A stretch of 64,000 nt of DNA, taken from positions 68,267,001 to 68,331,000 of the forward strand of contig CM060842.1 of assembly GCA_030762175.1 (NCBI GenBank), written 5' to 3'. This document shows positions 21,411 to 32,430 of the stretch, one piece after another (positions within the stretch are counted from its first letter, which is position 1; each line of letters begins with the position of its first letter). The notes under the pieces are model-generated. The model made no database searches, was not told where the DNA came from, and was given only the letters and a program-made list of their open reading frames with translations. This stretch comes from Metallyticus violacea (Eukaryota > Arthropoda > Insecta > Mantodea > Metallyticidae). Position numbers and translations under genes: made by a program.

Positions 21411-22678
21411 AAAAAACGAGTATTTTGTTTATTGACATGACTACTCAGTAGTTTGACTCCTTCAGCTCATGGAGCATCATGTTTAACGTTTTCTTTTATA
21501 AGAATTGTTTTGCATACAAACTTCGGTTACATTCTATTTTGGGCCGCCATAAGTTGTTTATCAAGGTATAACACTCATTATGCCCATATTATGGAATTTC
21601 TGACATAATGTTTTTCTTACTAACTAATTTAGAACTCATTTGAGCGATAGGTTATTACTTCTAACGCCTTTTACTTAAACATTTTAATCCGGCTGTTTGA
21701 AAAAATTTGTCCTTAATTTTATTACGTAGGTATTAATTAAATTATAACTTTAACATATTTCTTAATTCTATTTATAAAACGTATTGATTGGTGGTTACAG
21801 GCCACTTAGACCGCTTTGCATGACTGATGCAACTCATTGTGCATATTCTTAAGATACATCCTTAAATGATGTGTTTTTTAAAAGAGCTAACGAGAAAGTG
21901 AACCAAGTCACATGAAGTAAGTAGAGCAGAGGATTTCCGAATCCCGCCATCACTGAGCAGATGGAGATGAGGCGTGAACAGCTCATCGACGAATGAACCA
22001 CTTGTTGCTGCCTACGGATGACTTTTCGGCTATTTTTATGAAGTTGTTGCCTTGTCGTAGCTAATGTCATTGAGAAATGTTGACGATTCGAACCAAGAAG
22101 CCCTGATCCCCAGACCAAAAGGGGTTCAAAGTTGAAGTGGTAGCAAATATATAACTTCATTCAGTCTTCCTAATGCCATCTTTGTCAAAAATTTTTCATC
22201 AGACCGCAACTTTTCTTATTTATTTAAATTTATATTTTAGATTCTGATGAAAAATCAGAATCTTTACGGAACTGTTACGAGAGAGCAATTCGTCTATAAG
22301 GGCGTGCAACTTGTATCGGATTCCTTTTCTATTGATCCTGGTGCCAGCGAAGACAAGGATAAAAACATCTCCGTGGAGTGCCAACAACGGAATTTGTCGA
22401 AAGTGGCAAGCCTCGTGTTAAGACGCTTAACCTTGCTTTCCGTACATCTCCTTTATTGAGCACGTGTTTTGGGAGGAGGGAACGCGTCATTTGGGGCCTT
22501 GGGAAGGAGGGCTTTTATACTCCAGAAACACGAGGCGAGTCATTTGAAGAGAACGGAGAACCAATAAAATGAAATCCGCTCTTTCTTTTTACGCTTGGAA
22601 TACGCCACACACCAATTCCTGAAACTTTGATGATGAAACCCCAAGTGATTGTTAGCCACCGGCAGGTACATGCCCAAC

Positions 22679-22681
<3 letters not shown>
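21411..22681. other. Unassigned DNA
   Basis: Frames at 21849-22160 (minus, 103 codons) and 22247-22572 have no recognised motif. A region of moderately higher GC at 21890-22130 and 22440-22560 remains unidentified. Confidence 0.4.

Positions 22682-22720
<39 letters not shown>
22682..22720. repeat. (TC)n microsatellite
   Basis: About 19 uninterrupted TC units. Apparent Ser/Leu- or Glu/Arg-repeat proteins across it on both strands are artefacts. Confidence 0.98.
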
Positions 22721-22723
<3 letters not shown>

Positions 22724-23685
22724 CATTGCTATGCAGCTCCTCTCCTGACTTCGAAATAACATCATACATGAATTCATTTTCAGCGCACTCATTTCTGAAT
22801 GGAAGCTAGAGCCTATGAAGTTTAAGAGTAAACCTGCTAGGTTTACACTGAAAGTGACATAAGCCAGAAGTAATTTACAAGCAATGAATAAGTAATCTTT
22901 TCAACAGTTATCAATTTTCCAAATACACAGGTTTGAGCCTCACAATAGTGCGAAGAAAAATACATTTGAAGGCTTTAACAGAACAAATAACTAGAAAGGA
23001 TCCTTAGACGACGATTGTTGATCTCATACAAAACGAGTTTATTTTCAAATTTTCAGAGCAATAGTAGTCCATATAGCGCTTTTTAAACAGATAAATAATA
23101 ACAAGTGCTTCTAGAGAGTTTCAGATCTTATTTCGGCTCTACAGTCCTCATTGTCAACCATAAAAGATTTACGGGCCAGAAAGAAGAGAACTTTCAGATG
23201 TCCTGGAAGTGTGATTATGGACATAGTTGATTAGTTCGGTATTTTCGACAGGATATACAGCCCGAAACACTCCATAACGCTAACTCTACAAAATTCATTC
23301 TTGTAGATAATGGGACGAGCCCTCCAACTTTAGAGAGGGGCTCTTACTTACCGTAATCGCTTCTTTAACAACGATCTACCATCCTCCTCGGATGAAATCA
23401 CTTTTGAAATTGTCCATATTACCGTCGAATTCATTCACCTTGGGAGGAATTGCAGTGCAAGAACAGCCAAATGTTAAATCGTCAGATTATATTATCACTT
23501 ACTCGTACATCTTCTGGTGCTGCAGTCCCGAAGGGCAGCGGAAAAAGGCGAAGGTAGTGTGACTTCAACAAATGTAGGCGGATAATTATCCAGAGTAGCT
23601 CAAAGCCATAATAGCTCAAATGGTTTGAGCGTCGTGCTATTGAAGGGAAGTTCTGAGTTCTCTTTCTCATGGCCTAATTTTTTTT
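22721..23685. other. Unassigned DNA
   Basis: No recognised gene, RNA or repeat in this stretch. Confidence 0.45.
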
Positions 23686-23880
23686 TCTGATGGAGTTAAA
23701 GGAGATTTGCATTCATTTCAATGATTTACTCGCCAACATAGTATCATGCACACAATCCGCTATAAATTAATATTTACGATTTTTTTTCTGCAGGAGATGA
23801 AGGAGATTTGCCACCATTACAATGATTTACGCTCTCACATAGTACCACACAATTCGCAATCAATTAATATTTACGAAAAG
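23686..23880. repeat. Diverged two-copy tandem duplication, unit about 101 bp
   Basis: Unit 1 begins at 23686 (TCTGATGGAGTTAAAGGAGA) and unit 2 at 23787 (TCTGCAGGAGATGAAGGAGA). Both contain AATGATTTAC, an ACATAGTA-C/T-CA segment and AATTAATATTTACGA in the same order. Many substitutions separate them, so this duplication is older than the one at 10.2 kb. A frame at 23746-23967 crosses the junction and is not supported as a gene. Confidence 0.85.
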
Positions 23881-24045
23881 GAGGCGAGCGTAGGCCGTCA
23901 GGCCGTAGCAAGCCGCAGCAAACCACTGGATCCTCCGGTTTCTAGGATTTACCTTAGGTTACGTTAAGGTTAGCGTATGCGTATAAATTAATTAATTTAC
24001 TTCATTTTCACTACTTTTTGGATGAATATTTTATACCCTTAACTA

Positions 24046-24570
24046 CAGTGAGGATATATGAATTACAGGCCGGCAGAGTGCGGCTGATATTGGAAGAAGT
24101 CGGTTGTCAAGGCAATGTAATGAACATGTAGGTAGCAGCTGGTATTTACTATTGAGAGAGGCTTTGCCACTATGTAAAAGGACTACCTGAAGATTACCCT
24201 TTTAAGTACCATACATATGTATTCCGAATCGCCTTAATATTACGGAAAAACAGATAAAATACTTGAATTCTTTACGTAGATGCCGGGAATGTATTGCCGC
24301 TGAGGGGTATCTTTTCTGAATACTGTTTAACGCTCGTTTTTACTACTGAGGTACCACAGGCGGCTGAAGGGCATTATATTCAATATCTGTTATAAGTAAG
24401 ATTAGTGCTTATTATTCTCGTTTTTAAATAAAGCAAATATATGATTTCAATAAAATATGAATATTAAAATAAAAATACTATTTTAAAACACGGTCCTTTT
24501 TTCGGTAGGGGCTGCTCCAATTCCTCAGTAAGAGTTTTGCATGGTGGCCCGTAACTCAAAGGCGGACTCA
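24046..24570 (+). mobile_element. Tc1-like MITE, copy 2
   Basis: The left end CAGTGAGGATATATGAATTA is preceded by TA (24044-24045). The right end near 24549-24570 reads CCCGTAACTCAAAGGCGGAC followed by TCA, a worn partner of the copy 1 right end. Internal stretches match copy 1, for example GTCGGTTGTCAAGGC against GTCGGTCGTCAAGGC and ATCTGTTATAA in both. The C-terminal transposase scrap reads R-R-C-R-E-C-I-A-A-E-G-Y-L-F. It lacks most of the helix-turn-helix region and carries an extra segment of about 60 bases at 24318-24375 that copy 1 does not have. Confidence 0.75.
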
Positions 24571-24577
24571 TTTTAGA

Positions 24578-24730
24578 GGTAACTCCCTATTCTTTGGGCC
24601 CAAGGTTCGCGAACTCATACCTGGCGAGATCGATAGATTTTTCTGGAAGTAAAAATCTCGAGAACAAGTCATTCGGAAGTGACCCATGTTACATAAACTG
24701 TACATTTGCGATCGCGATGGGCTGACTGCG
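24578..24730 (+). repeat. Main SINE family, diverged relic
   Basis: GGCCCAAGGTTCGCGAACTC and GGCGAGATCGATAGATTTTT align to the B-box region and the head-to-core junction of the main SINE. They are followed by TCATTCGGAAGTGA in place of the core TCCTTCGGAAGGGA and by TGTACATTTGCG in place of CGTACATTTACG. Substitutions are dense and the 3' third is not recognisable. It is a much older copy, starting directly next to the end of MITE copy 2. Confidence 0.6.
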
Positions 24731-26415
24731 TATTCCCCTCATATCTTTAGGTGCGAAATGTAACTATAATTGCAATTATATTAAAAGATGCATTTAGGAC
24801 TTTAGCTTTTTAAAATTGTCCACACTCGGGGGTTAAATTGAAGAAGAAATACGAAATTTAATTAGGCTTCGTTGGGGATTACAGATACTTTATTCATCTT
24901 GTTATTTATTAATGATAGATAAAGGAATGTCCTTAGTTTAGATGAATTTTGGGTAATATAGACGTTCAGTGCTTTCAATCTTATAAGGTGATTATTTTTG
25001 GATGAACTTGAAACTACTAAAATGCTCACCTTTGGTGGATAGGTGCTTGACATTTATGATATTAATATGTAAATGGAAATAAATTGCTAATTAAAATGAC
25101 TTAAGAATTAACTGCCATTCTAATCTCATTTAAATACATGTTAAAGTTAGGAACATATACTCTCATGAAGTGAAAATACTGAGCTTCTCAACTTTAAAAG
25201 GCCATCTTTATATCGACATGGCCCCCAGGCTGAGGGTCAAGGTTGGTAAACATTTAACACATCCAAGTGAGGGGCAGTAAGACTGAATAATGTATAAGGG
25301 GCAGCTAATGGCTAATACACAAACAAAACACAGGCTGAACGAGCACAGAGGGTTGATGGCCAGTTATGAAAAACGCATAAGGTTGGAATCCTAGCTAAAT
25401 AGCAACCTGGGGAATCTCGCTTCGCTCTGGCTCATAAGCAAAATAAAAACTTCCATGGAACCCTCTGTTTGTTTTGTGTAGGTGGGCAGCATCGAGTGAC
25501 TTTGATGTTGAATTTAAAAAAGGAAAATTGTAGAATTTTAAGCGCATGTGGGTGCGTTCATGTTTAAAAAAAATGTACATACCGTTTCATATTCGATGCT
25601 TTGCTTATCATGCGAGTGAAATATTTACTTTTCCTGGGCAGAAAAAAGGGCCGCTATCGATTTCTGTTTGGTACGTGCATTGCTGGTAATGGAACAGTAG
25701 CCGGGACTTGAATCCTATACTCCCCTCTCCACACATACAGACCTGTGTAATGTTTACTTTATTAATCCTATCATGAACACAGTTTCCCTACACACATAAA
25801 ACAAACTCTAATTCCCGTTATCGCTCAAGCTTCTCTGATCATACACAATGTCTACCACCCAAAGCACTTTGCCAGACCTCTGCGAGGGAGGCCTATCTCT
25901 ACTCTTACAGCCTCTTTGTGCCACTTTCCTCACTTAGGTGCGCATTTGAAAGACGCTATCTTTCACAAATAATATAAAATGAAAAGTACAATTGCATGTT
26001 TTAAAATATAAAATACATTTATGATACATTAAAACTATTGTTATTTTGTAGTGGTAATGGTAACGGTAACGGTAATGTGTTAGGCAACCGAAAATGCTCC
26101 CCCCTGAAGTTTACGGTAGAAGGCCGAGGCCGTACCAATACGATTGATATAACTTACAAATCAATAGAGAAGAGAAAAATATTATGTTTAAAACTAGCAG
26201 CTGGCAATACTCTAAGGGACAAGTCAAAAATGAGAAATGAGCTCATATATTCATTATGAAGACGAAAAAGTTCATCGGAGTAACTGGGCAACTCAAAGCA
26301 ATTCATTATTCTCTGGTTGAAAGCTCTGATTATTTATTCCCAAACTGCTAGGCATAATTTGGTGGTGTGCCACTGTGTTAAAAGTAAACCTCAATATTAA
26401 TGTAAAAATACATAA
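24731..26415. other. Unassigned DNA
   Basis: No supported gene. A short G-G-T-A-A/C/T-based hexamer run of about four units lies at 26051-26076. Small frames at 24862-25053, 25395-25580 and 26038-26259 have no family signature. Confidence 0.45.
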
Positions 26416-26427
26416 ACAATTATGAAG

Positions 26428-26702
26428 TCGATCCTGGTGGTCTAGTGATTGTAGACTCTAGGCCACTGGTTCAAACCTGTTCAGGGTCGATGGATATTTA
26501 GGGTGTAAAAATCTAAGTATGACTTCATTTGTAAGGAAAGTAAACCTGCAGGTTCCATGTTGCAGATTTATGGCGCATTAACGCCTAAAAGAAGAGGTCT
26601 CTGAGCAAAATTTATCGGTCGTTTCGAGTCCTGAATTGAATGAGACACTAATGATCAGAGATGTTAAAGAGCCTCCTTAAATAAACCAAATAAAAATAAA
26701 TA
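26428..26702 (+). repeat. Main tRNA-derived SINE, copy 4 (full length, diverged)
   Basis: It starts GTCGATCCTGGTGGTCTAGT and has GGTTCAAACCTG as B box. The core is present but worn (TATGACTTCATTTGTAAGGA), and the 3' end reads GATGTTAAAGAGCCTCCTTA. Flanks ACAATTATGAAG (26416-26427) and ACAGTTATGAAAG (about 26703-26715) look like a decayed target duplication. It is clearly older than copies 2 and 8. Confidence 0.85.
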
Positions 26703-26715
26703 ACAGTTATGAAAG

Positions 26716-28139
26716 TACCTAACTACTTACTATATCAGATTATCTCTAATTGCAGCATATTCACATCTCTCCCTCCCGAACAGTTACATATTACAGATTA
26801 ATTTGTGCTATAGTTGAACATTAAACTTTTCAGGATACCAGACATATAAGATAATGTGAAGAACCTCTTCGACTCGATACTGATACAAAACAAATCCAAT
26901 GGTTGCTTGCACTGGCCCTCAAGTGTTCTACAATGTAAACGAGGAATATGAACTTTAAATGTCAATAAACTTCAAAATTCTTTGAAACATTTTATATTTT
27001 TGCACTAATCTTCTATTTCTGAGTCACAAAATCAAACGCATATCTGATTACTGAGCATCGGGATTCGTAAGCACTTAACATAAAATTAGGTACACTCAAA
27101 CTACTAGATCAATACAAACAAGGCACGAACAAAGCTATTATGAGCTACCGCCCGACAGGTAAACAAGTGCTGATGAGTGACATGTAAGGGGAGAGGGTGG
27201 TTTGTAGCTCGTGACCTATTCTTCCCGTGTTCCATCTGTTGTCTACAGTCCAGTACCAACATAAATTCATTCTTGTGTTAGTGGTACTCATTACTTTCAG
27301 TTCCGGCTATTCTTGACTTCCTTTTCCACATGCTCTTCAAAGCTGTCTCTAACTCAATGGTAAAACGCCTCTATTGCTGATATTCTCTCCTCCAAATTAC
27401 ACAAGTAAAACAGACCTGTAACTAGTTATAAAAATGAAACAACAGATACTACACAATACCAGCAATTTATTAATCATGTGGCTTGATTCACTTTTTCAGG
27501 TGTCAATATTTGCATTCATATATTTGCACCAACCTTTCTTTCATTTAGCGTTCTGTTGGCGTCTCTAATTTATTTATATTGTTTTCAAACACCTTTTTAT
27601 TTATCAGTGGCGCCATGAAAGCAATTTTCCCCTCTCCCAAATGGATAGATCAACTAAAATATTGAAACTATGAAGGAGCTTGGCAAGAAAAAAATTTCAG
27701 TTGTTATACCTGTAAACTGATAAACTAATGAAAGCTTATCGCCCTGTTAAAAGCATCTTTAACCCAACTCAGTGGTGATATAACCTCATTTTCTCTCCTA
27801 AGTTGCAATATGTTAATAGGTCTAACGGCAATCTTGCAGCGGCCCTTCTCTTTATATCAGCAAACCATCTTACTTGTTTTCTTTAAATAGAAAGTGTTTT
27901 TTGCTACACGTTCCAAAAAACCCATTACTTTGATTTTAAATGCCACTTTTTGAACCATGTGTTATTGTATTGCGTCAGGATTTTGTTCGGCGAAGCGGAT
28001 ATAATATCCGCACCACTGATTCTGCGACAACAATCATAATGAAAACAAATACGTATGTTATAACAGGATATGTTGAAAAAGTTGTCCTGATCTACTCGCA
28101 CATATCTGGGATCTTTTTAGAAAATTGTAATCATCTTCA
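26716..28139. other. Unassigned AT-rich DNA
   Basis: No gene or repeat is recognised. The 68-codon frame at 27940-28146 has no motif. Confidence 0.45.
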
Positions 28140-28885
28140 AAATTAAATAAATTTCTGACCTGATATTTTCTTTCAAATCTTCTAATGGGGGTGGGGGTGT
28201 TCATACACTTTATTTTTCAGATTGCCCCATAAATAATTCATATTCAGATCAGAGGACCTTTCGAACCATAAGCTCCTACAACTTTTCCAGAATTAAATAT
28301 TAGCTATAAGCACGGTGATACAATCTTGCTGGGAGTTTCCAGATCGGCATTCAACATCAGGCATTTTTTCCAAAAATTGTGATAATATGTTATACATTTG
28401 CTGCGCATCATGCATAGGTTTTCTCGCCTTGAAAGAAGGTTTTGAAAATAAAATAGAGATTTTCTGTCCTTCAATACTTGTATTTTGCGTAATTAGGAAC
28501 TATGCTTCATTAGTAAAGACGCAGAATAAATTACTCTATCATTAACGTTCCGTAGCTTCCAATTACAGAAGTTTACCCCATATCAGAACCACCTGAATGC
28601 AAGAGTGACCATGTTTATGTTGACTCAATTTCGGAAAATGTACTGATGCATGTGAATGACAATTTTCTAAAAAGACGCCAGGAATAAGTGGATGTAACAA
28701 TATCTGTGCTTAGCTGTAATTGCGAGAGCTTGAACCAATTGAGTGCAATTCACATCCACTTTTCCTCTGATTGTCGACCCTCCATCCGTCGTGAAATGGG
28801 TGACAAAACCATGAAAAACCCGATATGTTTAATGATTACTTTGCATACATTTTTATATTATCACTGTTTGACGTTGATATTGCTC
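28140..28885 (-). pseudogene. IS630/Tc1-like transposase pseudogene
   Basis: On the minus strand, in order, the translation shows Y-G-V-N-F-C-N-W-K-L-R-N-V-N-D (about 28590). Next come L-F-C-V-F-T-N-E-A (about 28510), S-Q-Q-D-C-I-T-V (about 28325) and W-F-E-R-S-S-D-L-N-M-N-Y-L-W-G-N-L-K (about 28265-28215). These follow the R-x-x-F-C-x-W, L-F-x-D-E-A-x-F, F-Q-Q-D-G-A-P-P-H and R-S-P-D-L-x-x-x-x-F-L-W-G-x-L-K blocks of a widespread insect IS630/Tc1 family. The first catalytic Asp is Asn here, and several frameshifts and stops interrupt the chain. Plus-strand frames at 28315-28545 and 28688-28900 are shadows of it. Confidence 0.7.
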
Positions 28886-29717
28886 ATATTTTCTTTTTAA
28901 TGCTCTTTTTATCATCTCTATGTGCTTATGTTTAATATTACACGAGCTACTGGAGTAATATAACAATTGCAATGCTTTATTATTACTTTCCTTTTTGCCA
29001 AACATAAACATTTTGATTCATACCATGTAATTTATTTTCGTCATTATATGTAATAATTCAACTTCTTGAATCATATTCCTCTGTTAATTTTGTTGTCCTA
29101 CCTACTCACAGGTCTCTGCCACTGATGCAACCGATCATCAGAAAATAAAATATATATTAAACTATTAGTACTTCTTAAATATTGTTTTGTTCTTTATGCA
29201 CTATGCATAGCGACATGTGGGAGGGGGAAACTGAAAATTCTGCATTTACATTGAACTTTGTTAATTAACAGAGCAGACTGTGTTATTCATCAAATGCTAG
29301 TAGTAACAGTAGAGAAGGCACTTTGTGTGTTGGAATTTCATACGACTAAGTCCTTAAACAAAGGACAAGATCACTTTAGAGCAAAATAAAGGAGAGATCC
29401 ACCTACAGATTAAGTTTGTGTTGTCTGTGCATGAAGAAATCATCTGTGCGGCTGCCTACGTCTGCAGTCGATGTGTAATACAAACGTAGCCGTAAAAATT
29501 TACATTGAACATCTTTAAAATTAATAAACATCGTTTTAATTCTAAATATTTGGTGCTTTCTTTGTCATGAGAGTTCATTAATGTTTATGCAGCTACATTG
29601 TAAAAATGAGTAGAATTTTGACTAACTCTATATTGCATAATGCAGAAATCAGAGAGAATCCTTATTTTAATTCATAGAAAACATTGCATAGCAGTTGTAT
29701 ATATAGAGCACGAGATT
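28886..29717. other. Unassigned AT-rich DNA
   Basis: No recognised feature. Confidence 0.5.
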
Positions 29718-29718
29718 G

Positions 29719-29957
29719 AGATTTATTTATTTACGGACGCTCTTTAAAATCTCAGGTCATCAGCGTCCCATTCAACTCAGAGCGTGAAACGGCCGAAAAA
29801 ATTTGCTCAGAGGCCTCTCTTTCAGGCTTGAGGTTCTTTTTCGTGCCGCAAATGTAAGACACGGGACCCACGGCTTTACTTCCCTTCCGAAGGAAGCCAT
29901 ACTTACGATTTTTACGCCCGAAAAAACCCATCGGTCCTGGCCGGGTTCGAACCGGCG
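29719..29957 (-). repeat. Main tRNA-derived SINE, copy 5 (5' truncated)
   Basis: On the minus strand it begins just inside the B box (CCGGTTCGAACCCGGCCAGG) and keeps the GGGTTTTTTCGGGCG segment, the core and the 3' region, ending CCGTAAATAAATAAATC. The A-box half of the tRNA head is missing. The flanks ATATAGAGCACGAG (29701-29714) and ATATAGACACAGAG (from about 29959) may be a worn target duplication. Overlapping frames on both strands at 29752-30056 are readings of the SINE. Confidence 0.9.
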
Positions 29958-29959
29958 AT

Positions 29960-30795
29960 ATAGACACAGAGGAAATAAATGCAGAAGCAATAAATATAAC
30001 ATGATTTCAAAAGATGATTTTATAATGCTAAGAGGACGGAAATAACCCTTTAACAAGTAACCTTTTTTACTTGTCTACGTGATCCGACAGCAAGGGAGAA
30101 TTTTCGAGGAATCCAGTCATAAGAGATAAAGTAAACATTTTAAGCGTGACTTCACAAAGGACTTTGAAAGAAGGCAAGAAAGATAGCAGAGACAATGCGT
30201 TATTATTGGTTCATCCAAATTAATCACTTGTGTGAAGAGTGTCTAGTTTGCTCAGAATTTTCTGAACAGAAACAACAAAAGTGGACTTCAAAGGAAAGGA
30301 ACAAAAGTTTGTCCCATCTGAAAGAGCTAATATTACCCGTCGAACCACAAAATATGAGGTGTCATGGTGAACACAAGATCCCGTTAGAGCTATTGTGCAC
30401 ACTTTCTGTAACTAGATAACAATACGTTCACTTGAATTGCGTACAAAAACATTTGCAATTTAATTTAAATCTGTACAATTTTCATGCTTGAACATTGCTA
30501 TGGTTCATGTTTTAACCTTTTCCTTGATGGCCCGTACAAAGCTTGCACATAAACCTGTGTGTTCCTTTGGATGAATCAGATTTGATTCTGTTCTGCTCAT
30601 CTGACCTCTCCGTGTCACTGTTCTCATTCTCAGAGCTTATATAAGGCAGTTTGTATTCTTCAACTAATTAATTCACCGTTTAGAATCTGAAATTACCTAT
30701 GAAAGACACCAATTATTGTGTTTCTATAAGGTGACTAAACATTTTCTCAGATTCTGCAAAGCATCATATTCTGAGCAAAATAATCTTTGGCATTA
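29960..30795. other. Unassigned DNA
   Basis: Frames at 30195-30419 and 30220-30402 overlap each other and are not recognised. Part of this may be the untranslated 3' end of the neighbouring mariner, but no inverted repeat was found to show it. Confidence 0.4.
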
Positions 30796-31563
30796 AATAT
30801 AGCCACCACAAATATTAGCGACCTTCTGCAATTGAGATAGGATGGGAAGCAAAAAACTCAACCAATGAAGTTTCAAAGAAAGGAAAGTTTAATAATCTGA
30901 TGGTGCAATGCCTAAAGAATATGATGCGTGTACTAGAGTCTCCCAACCAAGCCGGTGAATGATTTCACCTTCGCTGTATTTGGTTTTGCGTTATCAAACA
31001 AAAGAATAACACTTTTGCCACTTCCAATAGTTTTCAGCTTTTCATGAACATGTTTCAGTTGGTCATAGTACACAATGCCGTTGAATGTTTCGCCGACATT
31101 TACTCCGCACAGTAAATCAAAAATATTCTTTTGGGAATAGGTTTATGAGCTGCCTACCAAAAATATTTGCGTTTTGGAGGGTCGAAGAGGACCCACTTCT
31201 CATCATATGTCAGCAGCATATCAAGAAACTGCAAAACAGATATCAGCTCGTGCCGCCTTGTGAGTTATTGTCAAGCAGCAACCGAGTTTACCTGTTTTCT
31301 AGCTGATTGAGACCCAGCGTATAATTTCTGCACTGATGTTGAATTGCTGCACCACGTATTCACAAGTATGACTATTGATCTTCCCGTCCGTGACTCATCC
31401 TCGAGAGTTTTGTAGCCTCTCTGGAACTTCATGAACTATCTTTGCACCATCTGCGTCCGCACCGATGATCTGACATACTTTTCCGACCCGCTGTAGATGC
31501 TTGCTCCCCAGTTTAAAATCACAAGACTATACAAGCTCGTATAATCATCTTCGGGGTGCTCAT
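30796..31563 (-). pseudogene. Mariner transposase pseudogene, nearly full length
   Basis: The likely start is the ATG complementary to 31561-31563 (M-S-T-P-K-M-I-I-R). Downstream come F-M-K-F-Q-R-G-Y-K-T-L-E-D-E-S-R-T-G-R (DNA-binding region) and, at about 31205-31160, L-T-Y-D-E-K-W-V-L-F-D-P-P-K-R-K (first catalytic Asp). Next are V-I-L-L-F-D-N-A-K-P-N-T-A-K-V (second Asp, about 30995) and S-Y-S-L-G-I-A-P-S-D-Y (third Asp, about 30920). The last block is Q-L-Q-K-V-A-N-I-C-G-G-Y at about 30810. This is the complete block order of a mariner DDD transposase of about 345 residues. All three acidic positions can be read, but several frameshifts and in-frame stops make it non-functional. The A-R-P-H of the family is K-P-N-T here. 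Confidence 0.85.
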
Positions 31564-31691
31564 ACTGTCAACGCGCTAACACCAGGAAGAACTGAACCTA
31601 CCAACTTAACAGTTTAACTCTCGCCAAAATTCTCTTTTATTCACACACTAAAATATGTAACAAAATAATCTACCTCTCTATTTCTAAAAAA

Positions 31692-32430
31692 ATGCAATCA
31701 AGTACATGTTATATCTCACTTTGATTATTGTGATGTCTTGTACTCCAATCAGATACTGGACAGATCGACACATCCATAATGCCTGTGTTCGTTTTATCTT
31801 CAACAATGGTAAATTTGATAATGTTACACCCTACGCTATCAACTGTCATTGTTAACTCTAAAAAAACGTAGAACTTTCTATTTCCTACACTTCTGTTAAA
31901 AATCCTCCAGTCCTCGGCATATCGCCTCTCGCTTCCTATACATGTCCCTACCTCGGATGCGAAATATGAGTTTACTGTCTATCCCTCGTCACCAAAATAA
32001 TTTCTATCCAAATTCATTCAGCGTGTCAGCGTCTCAGAATCTGGAACTCCCTTCCTCCTGAAGTTGGAGATCATGGGAAAATAAAGCAATTTAAATGTGG
32101 ATTAAATTGTCATCTTAGCTCTAGGAATCACAACAGCTAGTCTCCCGGTTCCTATTCCCTTTTTTTCTTCTTGTCTTCCTTTTTACCCCCTTATACTCGA
32201 GAAAAATTATTGAAGAAAAAGTGGTAGTCTTAAAACTACCTTTATCAAATTTCTAACTATATTAAAAATATTTCATTTTTGATTTCGTTTTTTTTCGTAT
32301 TTGTATAACTATATTGAACTCTATGTTTATATAACTACATTGTACTCTGTATTTTTTGCTATTTTTTCGCCTGGTAGATTGGAAGAGAAAGCCTCATGGT
32401 CCTAACTCTTGTCATAGTAAAAATAATAAA
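31692..32430 (+). pseudogene. CR1/Jockey-type LINE, 5'-truncated 3' end
   Basis: Plus-strand frames read H-F-D-Y-C-D-V-L-Y-S-N-Q at 31716-31751, then D-R-S-T-H, C-V-R-F-I-F-N-N, L-K-K-R-R-T, and near 32000 F-Y-P-N-S-F-S-V-S-A-S-Q-N-L-E-L-P. The corresponding family blocks are H-x-D-Y-C-D-x-L-Y, N-A-C-V-R-F-I-F-x-L, L-K-x-R-R, and N-x-F-x-x-R-x-x-x-x-W-N-x-L-P-x-x-V near the end of LINE ORF2. The 3' UTR ends GGAAGAGAAAGCCTCATGGT then CCTAACTC and AAAATAATAAA, the style of tail seen in CR1/Jockey-like insect LINEs. Frameshifts are frequent. The reverse-transcriptase catalytic box is not included, so this is a typical 5'-truncated insertion. Confidence 0.7.

Noticed and set aside
22515..22809. 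Proteins with Ser/Leu or Glu/Arg repeats across 22682-22720
   Set aside because: Direct translation of a (TC)n microsatellite on either strand.
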